Positions 22,601 to 34,779 of a stretch of 64,000 nucleotides of DNA are shown one piece after another. The DNA comes from Acanthochromis polyacanthus (lineage: Eukaryota; Chordata; Actinopteri; Pomacentridae), in the NCBI RefSeq assembly GCF_021347895.1, contig NC_067120.1:11269361-11333360 (forward strand), written 5' to 3'. The position numbers were made by a program, and so were the translations under genes. Numbering within the stretch: the stretch's first letter is position 1; each line of letters starts with the position of its first letter. The notes under the pieces were generated by a model, which had not been told where the DNA came from, did no database searches, and was given only the letters and a program-made list of their open reading frames with translations.

Positions 22601-25450
22601 ATAAAAGGTAGACTATGTGGCATCTCCAAAGCAAGCATGACTATTGTAAAGAATGACAATTAGACTTTACCAAGCCGGGAAGCAACTAAAAATAACTCCA
22701 AAGCTTGAATGCAATAGTCAGTAAAGCAGCAGGAAAATACTGTAGCTGCATACTATATTATCTTCAGCCTGGTGGACTATCATCATTGTGTAATTTAAGC
22801 ATGTAGTATGAATGGAGGGCTGAGAGTAATTCCGACCTCAGCAGTTCTCAAGACTGTTGACAACAGCAGCATTAAAGCATGTGTGCACAGAGAATATGTT
22901 AAGTGGCTCAACTGCTCCTCCTCTATCTCCTCTTTACATTCCACATCGACCCTCTCAGCGAAACATCGGCCTTTTAGCCGCGTCTGACTGAAAAGCGAGG
23001 TCAGTTCCCTGCCGGTCCATAGAACGTGCGTCTGGATACCATCTGGAACACACAGTGTCCAGCAGTGACGGTTTGATCAGCGATGTATTTCAATTCGACT
23101 TCGCTGCAAACCTGAATTTAAATTCACGTTCGACTGCGCAATGAATGGACACGTCGAGATCAGGTGCATTATTCCAGCAGATGTGAATGTTGTTTTTGAA
23201 TGAGATAATTGCTGGGCAGTTATTCTGAGCATTCCACACTCTAATTTGAATTTCGGAACAGCACACGGGAGGTCAGCATTAATCAGCCACATAAATACAT
23301 TCTTTAATATGAGACTGAGGCATACGTGATTTACAACAAAACACTTAGCAAACTATTTATTAGCCCGTGGCTATAATTTAAGCAGCACATGGGGCCACAG
23401 AGACATCCTTTGGTCAGCCTGCCTTCACCACACTAATAAGATGAGGAAAATATGATTATGGAACGCTGATGTAAAAACTCAAATATTCATAAGTGGCGAG
23501 AGGGTTTATTCTGCAACAATACAGTTATTACAGCACTGCGCATCAACACATCTTCAGTTACTTTCTGTTACAAGCACCATTTCCAAATGTCTGATTTTTC
23601 ATGCCTTGAAGAGACGATATCATTTTTGGCATCAAGATGTCCTCGTGCTCATTTCCTTGCAGAGACCAGCCGCTGAATCCGGAGCCTACCTGAATTATAT
23701 TCAAATAATTAATAAGTCAAAGGCTTTCACCTCCATCCTTATCACTTCCCCATATGTTTCATGAATGAATTAATAATCGCTCCTGCAGGTCAAAGCAATC
23801 TCTGGACAGCATGATGAAGCAGAACTGTCCCTTGCTATTTTAGGTTCTCCAGGATCACTGCGAACAAGCTGTTATATTATAAGAGATTTGAACGCTATTA
23901 TTTTACTTAATAATAGGGTGTTAGTCAAGCAGCGCTTGTTGATTCGGACAAAAAAGCAGTGGAGCCACCCACGCTCTGAGTTCAGAGCCACTCACAGTCA
24001 CCCTGATTTATTTTTTTCAGCAGCATTTAAAGATGAACCTTGCTGCTATGAGCTACTCTTTGGACTACGAGGGTTTGCTCTTGGGCTACACACTGTGCTG
24101 TAATGTAATTCGTGGGTACAGATACTGACAGAAATTATGAATCTTGCCTTTGTTGCAACGGGGAGAGAGAACAGCTCCTCTTACACTAAAAATATCCAGC
24201 GAAGTAGAGCGTCCTCCAGCAGCACTGCTTCAAAAGGATCCACAGCAGAAGCAGTGCATTAAATGTGGTGGTTTCTTTTTGATTCTTAAAAGCCAGTGGC
24301 AGATGCTCATTCTCGTACCTGGCAGTGGATCAGCAGAAATCCACTCTTTATAATTTCGTAATTACTCTTGATATTCTTACTATTTCTTCAAGGTTAGATG
24401 GTAGTCTGTAAATTACCAAATAAATTGAGAAATTACATAGCAGATATAGGATGCACTTGGCTCTGTTACGCTGACATATCACTGGTTTAGGCAGTCCAGC
24501 AGTTTGCAGGCAATATGCTGAGTATTACAACACAGAAAGATGATACTCAGAGATTTGAAGAATTGGCTTCCTAATAAATGGAGGCAGAAACAGCTACTAG
24601 GAGAGCTCCACCCAGCAGCTGCAGCCAGTCAACCAATGAGCGAGTCACTGAGTCTGCACAGTGACTGTGGGTTGACCTGGCTTCTGAGTGAGTGTTCAGT
24701 GGGAGTGGTTAACTTTGACTCAAACAGATGTTGCCTAAACATTTTTATTTCATTACACACACTGATGGATGCAGACCGGTCCAAAACAAGAAAGGACTCT
24801 GCCCATGATGATTTCATTATCATTATCAACCACATTTTTGGCCATAAATTTGCAGTATGTGGCCTCTGGTCCACTAGCCTACATCTGGTTTTTGACTGAT
24901 AACTATGCCAGACAAAGTGATGTAATGATATGAAACAGGGATTATGTTTGGTCAAAAGTTCAGTGTTTAGGAATTTAAAAATAACCTCAGTGCAAAGAAT
25001 AGTTTGCTAAAAAAGATAAAAATAAAATGCATTAAATAAACATAGGATTTAATATAAAATTTGTCGCTTTTGAAACAGCCAAAGGGAAAATTTTCTATCA
25101 AGTACCCTATTAGTGAAAGGCACTGAGATTCTTAATCCATAAGGCCGGAATTTCTTTACACATTTATTTCATGTCACAAATTACTACTTGTACATGTGAT
25201 AGCTGTGTTTATAATGATTATGATTAGAAATCTCTGAGCAGGTGTTTGTCAAGTAGCTTCAACCACTCAATCCACACAGGTTTGCCTATTATGTACTGCT
25301 CGTTGCATACCATATGGTGGGCTTGAGGGTTTTCAGACTGAACATACTTTACTATGCTGAGCTTGGAAAGCATTCATTCTCCACAATTACATCCAGACAG
25401 AATATAATTTCATACCAGAAAAATAGAAACAGATTTTTTTCTGAAATCAT
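19640..25450 (-). other. tln2 first intron, proximal part
   Basis: About 5.8 kb of AT-rich sequence without recognised exons, RNA genes or repeats. The stretch about 23640-23830 is rich in homeodomain-type TAAT/ATTA cores and lacks simple repeats. It looks like non-repetitive, possibly conserved non-coding DNA, which cannot be confirmed from one sequence. Confidence 0.5.
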
Positions 25451-25459
25451 GTTTTTCCT

Positions 25460-26029
25460 TAGCCTAGCCGCGCTAGACAACCCACGGCAACGAATTTAAT
25501 TCGCTGCCAGGGTGGGTCTAGTTACCCTCCATAAGGCTCGAGGTTGGATGCTCCTAAAACTGGCCGGACGAATCACCATGAAGTGTAGAGTCAGAAGGCG
25601 GGCGTAACTAAGTGACGACAGAGGCGCGACGATTTGGACAGAAACAAGCAGCGCACAATAAACAGTTATCTTTCGACTCGGCTTTGGCCACAGCCCTTAA
25701 GGATTTGAAGCTAAAATTCAACTTGAAAGATAAACAAAGGACGGCACTGAAGTGTTTCATGGAGAAGAAAGACGTATTTGGACTTATGCCGACGGGATAT
25801 GGCAAATCCTTAACATACCAGTTGGCTCCGCTGGTTGGGAAGCTAATGGGACTTAGCCACAATCCGGCGCTCTAGGAACTACGTCAGCCTATTCATTGCG
25901 CTGATTGGTTGTATACCTACCCAACTGCTGCAGAGTGATTTGAAAGACAACCTTTTAGCTCGCCTCCCTCCCTGTCGAGCGTTCCTCGACCCTTGTGTCT
26001 TAAGAGCTGGGTCTAGCGCGGCTAGGCTA
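25460..26029 (+). mobile_element. 570-bp inverted-repeat element carrying a RecQ-like helicase fragment
   Basis: The first 19 bases (TAGCCTAGCCGCGCTAGAC, 25460-25478) are repeated perfectly in reverse at 26011-26029. Flanking 9-mers GTTTTTCCT (25451-25459) and GTTTATCCT (26030-26038) differ at one position and look like a target-site duplication. Next to each end is a hairpin: 25473-25521 at the left and GTCGAG-N5-CTCGAC at 25974-25990 at the right. The GC-rich interior differs sharply from the AT-rich flanks. The superfamily is not assigned. Confidence 0.8.
25612..25875 (+). pseudogene. RecQ-like helicase N-terminal fragment inside the element
   Basis: The translated stretch (up to 87 residues) includes LKDKQRTALKCFMEKKDVFG followed by LMPTGYGKSLTYQLAPLV. 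These match helicase motif 0 (Gln upstream) and motif I, the Walker A phosphate-binding loop GYGKS, of RecQ-type superfamily 2 helicases. It stops at GLSHNPAL, before the DExH box and all later motifs. There is an in-frame TAA directly upstream (25609-25611) and the first in-frame ATG is inside motif 0, so no functional product is expected. It could be a captured host exon or what remains after internal deletion of a larger transposon that encoded the helicase; fish genomes contain many such RecQ-like copies. Confidence 0.75.
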
Positions 26030-26744
26030 GTTTATCCTTACATGTGCACTTGAATTTTGTATTTTTTGTATTAAGAGAATGAGGATATAATGAGCTTTAT
26101 CTAGCACATTTTGTCAGAGTGCTCATACACAAAACATAAAGTTGATCCAAAATACAAAATAGCCAACATGGTATGACTATTTGTATAGCTGATTTTGTAC
26201 ATACTTTCGAGTCTGGCTAACATATTTGCATGCTGGATTGCTGATAATAAAAGAAACAAACAAACAAAGAAAAACAATACTGTCACTCAGGGAAAAGCTT
26301 TAATCAAACTTTTTTTTAATAGAAAAACCCTGGACATTCTGAGGTGATTGTGGTCTCACACTTCATGGACATGATGGGCCTCATCTAACTCCTCTCAAAA
26401 GCGTTTTGCACTTAAAGTGATGCATTTTGTTTATCAAACATAACCCCGAAAGCCAAGTTTGCTTGTCATCTGAGATGCAACTTGTGTGCAACAGTGTCGT
26501 CAGCAAACCATGATGAAGTGAACCCTGCAATATCACTGAGGTTCATTCAATTTGAAAGGGTCAGTCTTGCATGCAAATGATTCCATCTCTCAAAAGTGGG
26601 GGCAAAATGGTGCATAATTTCAAAGTGTCATATTGTGCCCCTATTCAGCAAATCAATGAAAGTCTTGCATGTCCAGAGTGTGTCCTTCAATTTTCAAAAT
26701 GATTCATTCCACCATGACTGTATAATCACTGCTTTTAGCCGTGC

Positions 26745-27612
26745 TGTATTTCAGTTTCTGTAGCTTTAAATGCAAATGACTTCCTGCTGTTCACACCCTC
26801 TTCAGGAAGAAGACTCTCACTGCATCACTGCCGCACTGTCACAACTGACCACACAGCAGCCGACAGAGACGTGGATGAGACAAAGAGTTTGTCACTTATA
26901 AACTTTTCTCTAAGTGATCTTTTGACATGAAAATATTACTGAAGTCTCAGGACAGCAGCTGTTTTGAATTTCTGTATGGTATGTTAAATTTGACAACATC
27001 ATGGTTATAAAATCAGTAGTTTTGCCCAGCAGCACAGTGGAAATCACTCTGATATGACTGGCGGTTAACCTGTAGTCTTAGTAGACTGCATTTCAGTCAC
27101 TGTTTCAAATGTGTTCTGTCTTCTGACAACAGAAACAGAAAATTATGTAAACAAAAACAGGTATACTGGGAATTTTGCCGCATCAAAATGCAGTATATGT
27201 GAGCACAGGGAACAGGAGAGAAGTAAACATCAGCTAAGCTTAGGTTGCACTAAAGCACAACCGGCACCATTAAAAACTCAAAAACCCACGTAATTCTGCT
27301 TTACTGATTTCAAAATTGCTCTTAAAATATCTTAGTATTACAATTTCCACAGAGTCCTGACCTGTAGGCACATGATCAAAGCTAATGATAATGTTAGCCA
27401 AATTAGCCACGTGCATGCCAGATTTTTCTGTTATTGTCAAGATATTGCCATCAGAAACAAAATTAATATGCAAGCATTCAGTTCCTCAGATGCTGATCAT
27501 GTATGAAGACTCTTGTGTTTATTCTTGTAGCCAGCAACAGAATTTTGGTGTGCTTTGCTCACGGCTGAGGCATTTTAGAGTTGGCATAGGTAACTGTAGA
27601 AAGTAAAGAAAC
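26745..27612. repeat. dispersed repeat copy A (related to 39.9-40.5 kb)
   Basis: Shares several ordered segments with the block at 39896-40500: a CTGTAGCTTTAAAT start, the identical 18-mer AGCTTAGGTTGCACTAAA (27237-27254 and 40154-40171), and GAAGACTCTTGTGTT followed by ATTCTTG.AGCCA.CAACAGAA (27505 and 40380). The family is not named. Divergence between the copies implies an old repeat. Confidence 0.55.
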
Positions 27613-30600
27613 CTGGTGGACTGTGAGGCAGCTGCTCTTTTGTAATGCCCTACCTCACAAGCAGTGGACAGTAATGGATTGAATTTTGCAATGTTTGAGA
27701 TAGTCGACTATTGGTTCCTCAGTGGGAACACAGCAGTTCAGTAAAATTCTTACTGGCTTGTATAGCTGGGAGGCCATGTAGTTGAGATAGGGCTTGACAA
27801 ATGGAAGAGGAAAATGTTTTCATATCTAACTTCAACAACCACAGAACACAATAAAAATAGATTTTTTCCCCCCATTCGGGACTTTAAAAGAAATGTTACA
27901 AAAATGGACCTTATGTGCATGCTACAGGAATGAAAGAAAGCTGTGTTGATTTATTTCAATAAATCAGTAATAACTTTTCAGACAGAACAAGAGCAACAAC
28001 AATAACAGCATCCACAATAAGAGGACAATAGTAACAAATAAACGCTGTGTCTGACCTGGTGAAGCTCATGAAATGAGGCCTAATGTTCCCATTAAATCTG
28101 AAATTGGCAATCCCTGAGCTAACACAGCAATTTAATAGGATATTTACATTTCTAAGGCTTGTATTTTGAATGATCCTTTTCAGCATATTTTTATGTGACT
28201 GTGTGTCTTTTTTCTGTCCTTAACAGTTCAGCAATGACTATTCAATGTCAGCACTTGCTGAAAAAAACCTTATCATAACTTCATCAGTAATACAAAGGCA
28301 AAGACAGCATTTTCTCAGTTAACATTTGGCAACCGTAGCGCTTTTCTCGGAATTATATTATTCCATTTAATGATTTTGCCTGTTTCAGTATCACTAGCAT
28401 TCTCATCCTGATTATCTTTTCTGATGCATGATAAGCATTACTGATCTCAAACAGATCTTAACCCTCAACTGGAACTTGTGACATTCAGCTGAAAATGTAA
28501 GTTAATGCTAACACAACCTAGCAAAATGACATATTTAACTGCACAGCAAAATCAAAACCACCCCAACACAGTGTCCTCCTATAGATTCCTTCAGCCATAT
28601 TGTTCAAACCAGTAGGGAGGCATAATCCTTCTGTTTCCCTTCTCCTGTGCTCTCCTACGCACTCTGATAGCAAGACTATGTTCCAGCAACACATTGTGAC
28701 ATTACTGAAATGCATTTTTATCAAATGTAGACTGACAGACCCAGAGAGATCATGGAGCAGCAAGAAAAGACTGCACAGATGTGACAGTAATTAGTGGAAG
28801 GATATGTAAGAGCAAGGCAAACTGAGCACATGAAATCACTGCATCACAATTACAAAGGTCACAATTAAGATGCCAACCCCTCTCTCAGTATCTCAACATC
28901 AGTCTCCCTCCTCCCTCCCTGCATGGTGCAACAACATCAAACTGAGGCAGGCTTTCCTTATAAAAGCAACTTGCAAGAGCTGTCTGCCAAAGATTACTTT
29001 GTTATTAGTCGATTCTGACAAAATGCACGCACAATGAGCAACCCGATCTTTAATTAACTGTAAAATAAATCATGTGGGAGTTAATGCTGGAGGTTGAGGC
29101 AAATATAGCACAATAGGTAGTGGTAGAGATGAATGTGGGAGCTTGCACGCATAACAACACACACATATGCACACAGTAACACACCCAGACTCCAAACGCG
29201 AACCCAGCAGACTTCACTGACTCGGAATATTCAAAATGGATCACAAGGCAGAGGGCAAGAGAACATGAGCATTAGATGACAATGTCACACCTCTGGCTCC
29301 TCTGATCAGTAAATTTGGCCTGGAGAGTCACAGCCTCCAAATCAGGTGACTCCAATCTCCTGTCTGCACTACCTCCTGAGAACTGAGTCTCTGCCTCATA
29401 CTTCAGTGGCCGACTGCCTACTACCACTTGCATGCTGATTACAGTATCAAGAGCGGTGGAACGGAACATATGCTGGCTTCACTCCGAAGTGTGATACACT
29501 GAGGGACTCTATCAGCATTTTATATCCTCTGGCATGCTCTAAGGGAGGAATCCTGACACACCACGACGGAGATTCACTCTTCTGGCTCTTTAAGCAAAAC
29601 CAAACATTTAGCTTCAGTTAAGTCACAACGTGCTCCTATTAGCGCGTCTTGCAGAGTGTCTCCCGTAATTATCTGTAGTCTCAGTAAGCTTAGGGGAGCA
29701 AAACAAAAGGCAGCGCCTACCAACTTAGTGATCTATAAAGTGGTCTCTGGGACAGAAAAATCCCCCCTTGTTGGTGAGTCAAACAATGTTGTTGCATGAG
29801 AGCAGGTTCAGGGAGAGGCCATGTTTTTGGCCCATTGTTTCCAGATCAGCAACCCTGCCCACAGTTGCCATGGCTGCTGCTGTGCCCACCTTTTCCTGGA
29901 CATATAAGGCCGGACAGCAGCAGGAGCCACTTCCACTCTGCCCTCAGGTCCAGGGCTGCAACTTCCTCCATGGCCAACTGGATGTAGGATACACTCTGTA
30001 GTGACTGTCAGCTTTTACATTTCAGGTAGACAAAATCTGAGAGAGCTTAATGAAAATGTGTAGCAAAGGCTGCTTCATCTGTGTACATGACTATACAATC
30101 CTGGTTTGATCCACAAGGCCTCCCAGCTATCCTGTCAGAAGTACATGGAAATATTCAGCAGAAAAAGAGATTGAGGGAGTTGACTTTGATTCACTTTGAT
30201 AGAGCGTGTCTGAAAAATGAAAATACCTCTCTGTGAAAGTGTCACTTCGGTTTCAGTGCTTTGTTGAAGGTTCTGCAGAGAAGCATAATATAGTATTGTG
30301 AGTGGAAAGCTGCACTGGGAGAATGAGAAACTGTCTGTAATATTGCCTACTGGTCCATTGATCCCTACAGTACAGTGAAGAAGATGTACATGTACAAAGA
30401 CAGGCAGACACAGAACGTACGGAGAAAGCACTTAAGCGAGAACCTTTTTAGAGTGTGTTCAGTCTCAAAGTGATAAATGATTGGTCAACATCTAGAGCGA
30501 ACAATAAAAGTTGAAAGCAAACTGTGCAAGACCCAGGCAAACGAAAAATCTCATTATTCAGTTAACTTGGGAGTACATTCCAAGCGCGGTATCATTGTGT

Positions 30601-31474
30601 GCTCCATGCAGCTTTGTTTTTCTCTCAGCAAGGACTAAAAGCACTGGAGAATCAAATGTTTAAATTGGCTGGAGAAGGTGTATACAACAGTGCGCCCTCA
30701 GACAAATACTGTACACTTCAGAAAGTTCTGCAAGCAGAGCCTGTGTGCTGGAGACCTGCTGACAAATTGGAAGCCTTTTCTGAAGAACAGCATATATGCA
30801 GCTCAGTTTTTTCTGTGTATTCTATTGCTGCAATCCCAAGGTGAGGAGAGGTACTATGTACAACAAATGCATTTCTCATTTGTACTTGCCAGTGTAGATT
30901 GTCCTTCTGAGGAAAGAGCCAATTTCATGAAGGTTTTAAAACTACTAAATACATTTAGAGAAACGTAGTGCTCCAAAGTGGTGACCATTTTTGCCTCTAT
31001 AAGAAAGCACTCTTGAATATTGAAAGGAGGATAAAAAGTTCAGTCTATCATGCTGATTTTGCTGTAAAAGCATAAATGTAGACAACCCTTTTACCACCCT
31101 TCTCACTGGATTTCTATCCCTTATCTAGAAGTGTTTCCGATTACTAGAAACAAACATCTCTGGCTTAAATCCGCCTCAGAAACATCTGGTGAACTAGCCC
31201 CCCACCCACATGCAGCGTACAAATCCTTGGCATATTGTGCAACAGGGTCAACAGACAGAAACCACGCTGGCTACTTGAAAGTCTTTTTGTGCATGGTCTC
31301 AGCTCAGAGCCAGAGACAGAGGGGACTCTCGGTGCTGTACCTCTGGGTTTACACTTCCACTTAGACCTATACTAACAGAGGGAAGCCACATGATACAGAG
31401 TGGAGCATGTAAGGGATGCTGCCATGCTTAGTTAAGGACTCACAGGCTCACTATTTCATGCTCCACATCTGCTG

Positions 31475-31488
31475 GTTGCCATGGCAAC
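31475..31488. promoter_or_regulatory. perfect RFX-type X-box palindrome
   Basis: GTTGCCATGGCAAC is a 14-base perfect inverted repeat matching the RFX dimer site (GTTGCC, two-base spacer, GGCAAC). It lies in the large first intron of tln2, between tln2 coding exons and c2cd4. Function is inferred from motif only. Confidence 0.45.
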
Positions 31489-33218
31489 CCGGGTTTTGGG
31501 CAATTCCCAGGTCAGGTGGCTTCTGTCAGCTCCAAAGAGGGAAAAAAGAGCCTTTTCAGAGCATTGCAGTTTGCAAAGCAAAGCATTGGATTATAAAAGG
31601 CCCTGAACTTCATTAGTGGTTCTTAAGATTGTACCTGAACTTTCTTGAATGGCTACACTGTTAGTGTTTAAAGAGACTAACTGTCTCCACTATCGATCAG
31701 TTAAAGTGTGACTGAATCAGTTCAACTGAGCTGCTCTGTAGTTTCTCATGAGGCAAGTCAGAAAGACTCAGCAAGGATTTTAGGAGATTTTACAACTGAA
31801 AATACATAAAACCTACGCATAAACAGGAGGGGTAAAATGCAGGACAAACACTATTATTACTGCTGAATCACAGTTTTTGTGACTGTAAGCTGCAAAACCA
31901 AGAAGCAGCAAAAGTGAACAAAGACCTCTCCCTTACAGAGTCATGCTAAAATTGTAAATATAGTCACCATTTCAGTGTCTCTGGGCTTTCTTTTGTAAAT
32001 TTGCGAGGAAAAACTAAAGACTCATCTGTTTTTCATCAGTGCTTCATTGTTGAGGCTTCAGTTGTTCAGAAGCACAGAAAATGAGGGAAGCAGGATTTGC
32101 TATTGAGTAAATGTGTTAGTGTGAACCACAATAAATGGATCAGAAACTCAGGAAAGAATGGGTGTATATCAGAAGGGCTTTACAATTACAAGCTGGTCAT
32201 TATGACAGCATGGGTGCAGTTGAATACCCCAGTGTGGGTTTCATACAAACAGAAGCAGCGGGAGCCGATCATTAGGAGCAGGCGTCTGCAGGGCTGGGTC
32301 CCACCGGCTCAGTTGGAGCCTGTGTGAGAGGTTCTCCGTCTCACTGGGGAAGTCCAGAGGAAACATGCCGTAGGCCAAGCACTCCCCAGTTCCCCTCTCT
32401 TTAACCTGATTACTGTAATGAGCTTAGAGACTGTTGGATGCACAACATCTAATGTGGATGCAGACAACCACGCTGCACTCACTCTCTGACTGACTCTCAC
32501 TGGCAGCTGAATGCAAAGAGCATCATCAGGCTCAAATCCACTACAGTTAGATGGCTCATTAGCCAGAAAGCATTCGAGTAAAGGATGAGAACAGGAAATT
32601 GCAATTTGTTTGAAGGTGAAAAAGGTTTAAGAGGCAGCTCCGTGAAAAGCTGTCAAAATGCCAAAGAAGTGATGACAGCAAAAAAAAAAAAAAAAAATGT
32701 CCTTGGATGAAATTTCTGCAATAAGACGCCTTCTGCCACTTATTACTTCTCCTGAAGTAGATACTTCTAACCCTCAGACGTTCAGGTGGGGAAGGTGTGT
32801 CTACCTTTAGTCACCATTATAAATAGATTCTAACTCAGTGTCTGCACCAGTGTCTGGTGTCATATAGACTCAAAAACATTTTTTTTTAGCAATGCCGTCC
32901 TTTGATCTATGATCTGACAAGCCTGTACAACAAAAAACCTCAACATGTAACCATTCATGCTCTTAGGTAGATGAATTTGTGACCAAGTTACTATCAAACA
33001 TGGAGGATGCTAATACGTGGCTTAAACACTGATACGACTGTCACCACATGTCATGGGTTATCAGGGTGCACACAACAGCTTTTAAGGAGCATGAAAAGAA
33101 ACATTCCCCTAACCCTCTGGTATGCAAATTAGTAGCCAAAGGTTAGACCCATTCAGTGAGAAGAACTGAAAGAAAGAATTGCATTAAATGGATTGGCATA
33201 TAAACAGAGACTGGTATC

Positions 33219-33254
33219 ACACACACACACACACACACGCACACACACACACAC
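33219..33254. repeat. (CA)n microsatellite
   Basis: CA dinucleotides with two CG interruptions, followed by ATGCATGC. Confidence 0.9.
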
Positions 33255-33303
33255 GCACATGCATGCACACAGACAAACACATAGACACAAACATCTTTGA
33301 TTA

Positions 33304-33875
33304 CACTGGTCAACAACAAATTTATTGTTTAAGTTTTTTGAGCTGATTTAGGATAATTTTGGTGTGCTGAATCCAAAAATCACACTGGTTTTGCTCAATC
33401 AGGTCAACTTTCTGAACTATGCTACATATTGGCTTTGTAACATTTTTGCTTACATTTTGTCACGGTCCCTCCCTTCTCTGTGCTGCGCTCCTGGTCTGCT
33501 GACGGCCCAAGCCAACTGGGCACAGCTGCTGAAGGAGCGCAGCTGTGCCTGATCAGCAATCAGCAATGTCTACTATTAAATTTACAGAAATTAAAGTTTG
33601 TAACACTTAATAAATACATCCTGTTAGAAAATTAATTTTTCTCCTCTTAAAACCTATTTTGGGTGAGAACTATATAAAAAAATCAACGGATAAAGTCACA
33701 AAATTGTAATCAATTTTGTGAGAAGATCAAATTTTTCAAAATCAAATTAGCAAAAAAAACCTGACCTGATTGAGAAAAATAGATGTCATTTTTGGATTTA
33801 GCGGTGCAAAATGGTCCTAATTCAGTTGAAAAAAACCTAGACAACGTGCAAAAAAAACATTTTTGTAACCCAGTG
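33304..33875. mobile_element. CACTG-ended non-autonomous DNA element
   Basis: Left end CACTGG (33304), right end CCAGTG (33875), with TTA directly on both sides (33301-33303 and 33876-33878). CACTR termini with 3-bp duplications are typical of the CMC (CACTA/Chapaev) group. The left 130 bases resemble a repeated fish sequence. The interior near 33459-33560 is GC-rich, ACGGTCCCTCCCTTCTCTGT onward, and may be a second, nested repeat. No transposase was seen. Confidence 0.55.
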
Positions 33876-34392
33876 TTATCTACTGGTTCTACAGTACAGT
33901 TCTAGAATCTTCCATGACAATCAGTGTGTGTTAGTGTGTTCTTTACTTATCTCAATAACCGTTCATCCAATCCGTTTCAAACTTGGTGTGTGAGTGTGTT
34001 GAATTTATTTATCTATCTATTTATTTCAACGTAGAACAACTTAATTTGGCTGGATTGACCACAGACTGGTTTGAATGGGGTGAATACTTGCACAATCGCT
34101 AATTTGACCTTTTGTATTGTACATTAATTTAATATCTATATAATTAATTTTCAAGGAGGCTGCAGTCAATTTAATATTCAAGCAGTAAGAAAATTGAATT
34201 AAAAGTTTCTGTGTGTAATTGTACCTCTTCAGCAAAACAGAAGAACATACTATACCGAGGACGAATAAAGGCTGCAGGCATAAAGCACTCCTAGTCATTT
34301 TCAGACTTGGTGTGCATAAAAACTTTGCAAAAATTTCATATAAAGATTGTGCACAACCTCAATCCTAAGGATTTTACATGTTTTGTTAAAAA

Positions 34393-34779
34393 ATAACCAC
34401 CATGGCTGCACAGTGATGTAGTGGTTAGCACTTTCGCCTTGCAGCAAGAAGATCCCTGGTTCAAATCCTGGGGTGTGCCTGGGATCTCTCTGCATGGAGT
34501 TTGCATGTTTTCCCTGTGCATGCGTGGGTTTTCTCCGGGTACTCCGGCTTTCTCCCACAGTCCAAAAATATGCTGAGGTTAATTGATTATTTTAAATTGT
34601 CCGTAGGTGTGAATGGGAGTGATTGTTTGTCTATATCTGTAGCTCTGCTACAGACTGGCGACCTGTCCAGGGTGTCCTCTGCCTTCACCCGAGTCAGCTG
34701 GGATAGGCTCCAGCACCCCCCGTGACCCTAGTGAGGATAAAGCGGTGTATAGAGAATGGATGGATGGATAACCACCATG
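34393..34779 (+). repeat. SINE-like interspersed repeat with target-site duplication
   Basis: The body is 34405-34767, flanked by the 12-base direct repeat ATAACCACCATG (34393-34404 and 34768-34779). The head has a tRNA-like promoter: GTGGTTAGCAC (A-box-like) and GGTTCAAATCC (B box). It continues with GGAGTTTGCATGTTTTCCCT and GGGTTTTCTCCGGGTACTCC and ends in a GGAT-type tail. I recognise it as one of the commonest teleost interspersed repeats. The family name is left open. Confidence 0.8.

Larger units (their letters stand above)
26039..33300 (-). other. tln2 first intron, 26.0-33.3 kb
   Basis: AT-rich intron. It contains a dispersed repeat related to 39.9-40.5 kb, poly-A runs (32682-32698), a perfect RFX-type palindrome at 31475-31488 and a CA repeat at 33219-33254. 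No coding exon is recognised. Confidence 0.55.

Noticed and set aside
25578..25605. ATG at 25578 as a possible start for the helicase fragment
   Set aside because: It is in a different frame from the helicase sequence and reaches a TAA after nine codons.
29900..29909. CArG-like ACATATAAGG as an SRF site or TATA box
   Set aside because: One mismatch to the CArG consensus and no transcript or exon evidence nearby; expected by chance in AT-rich sequence.
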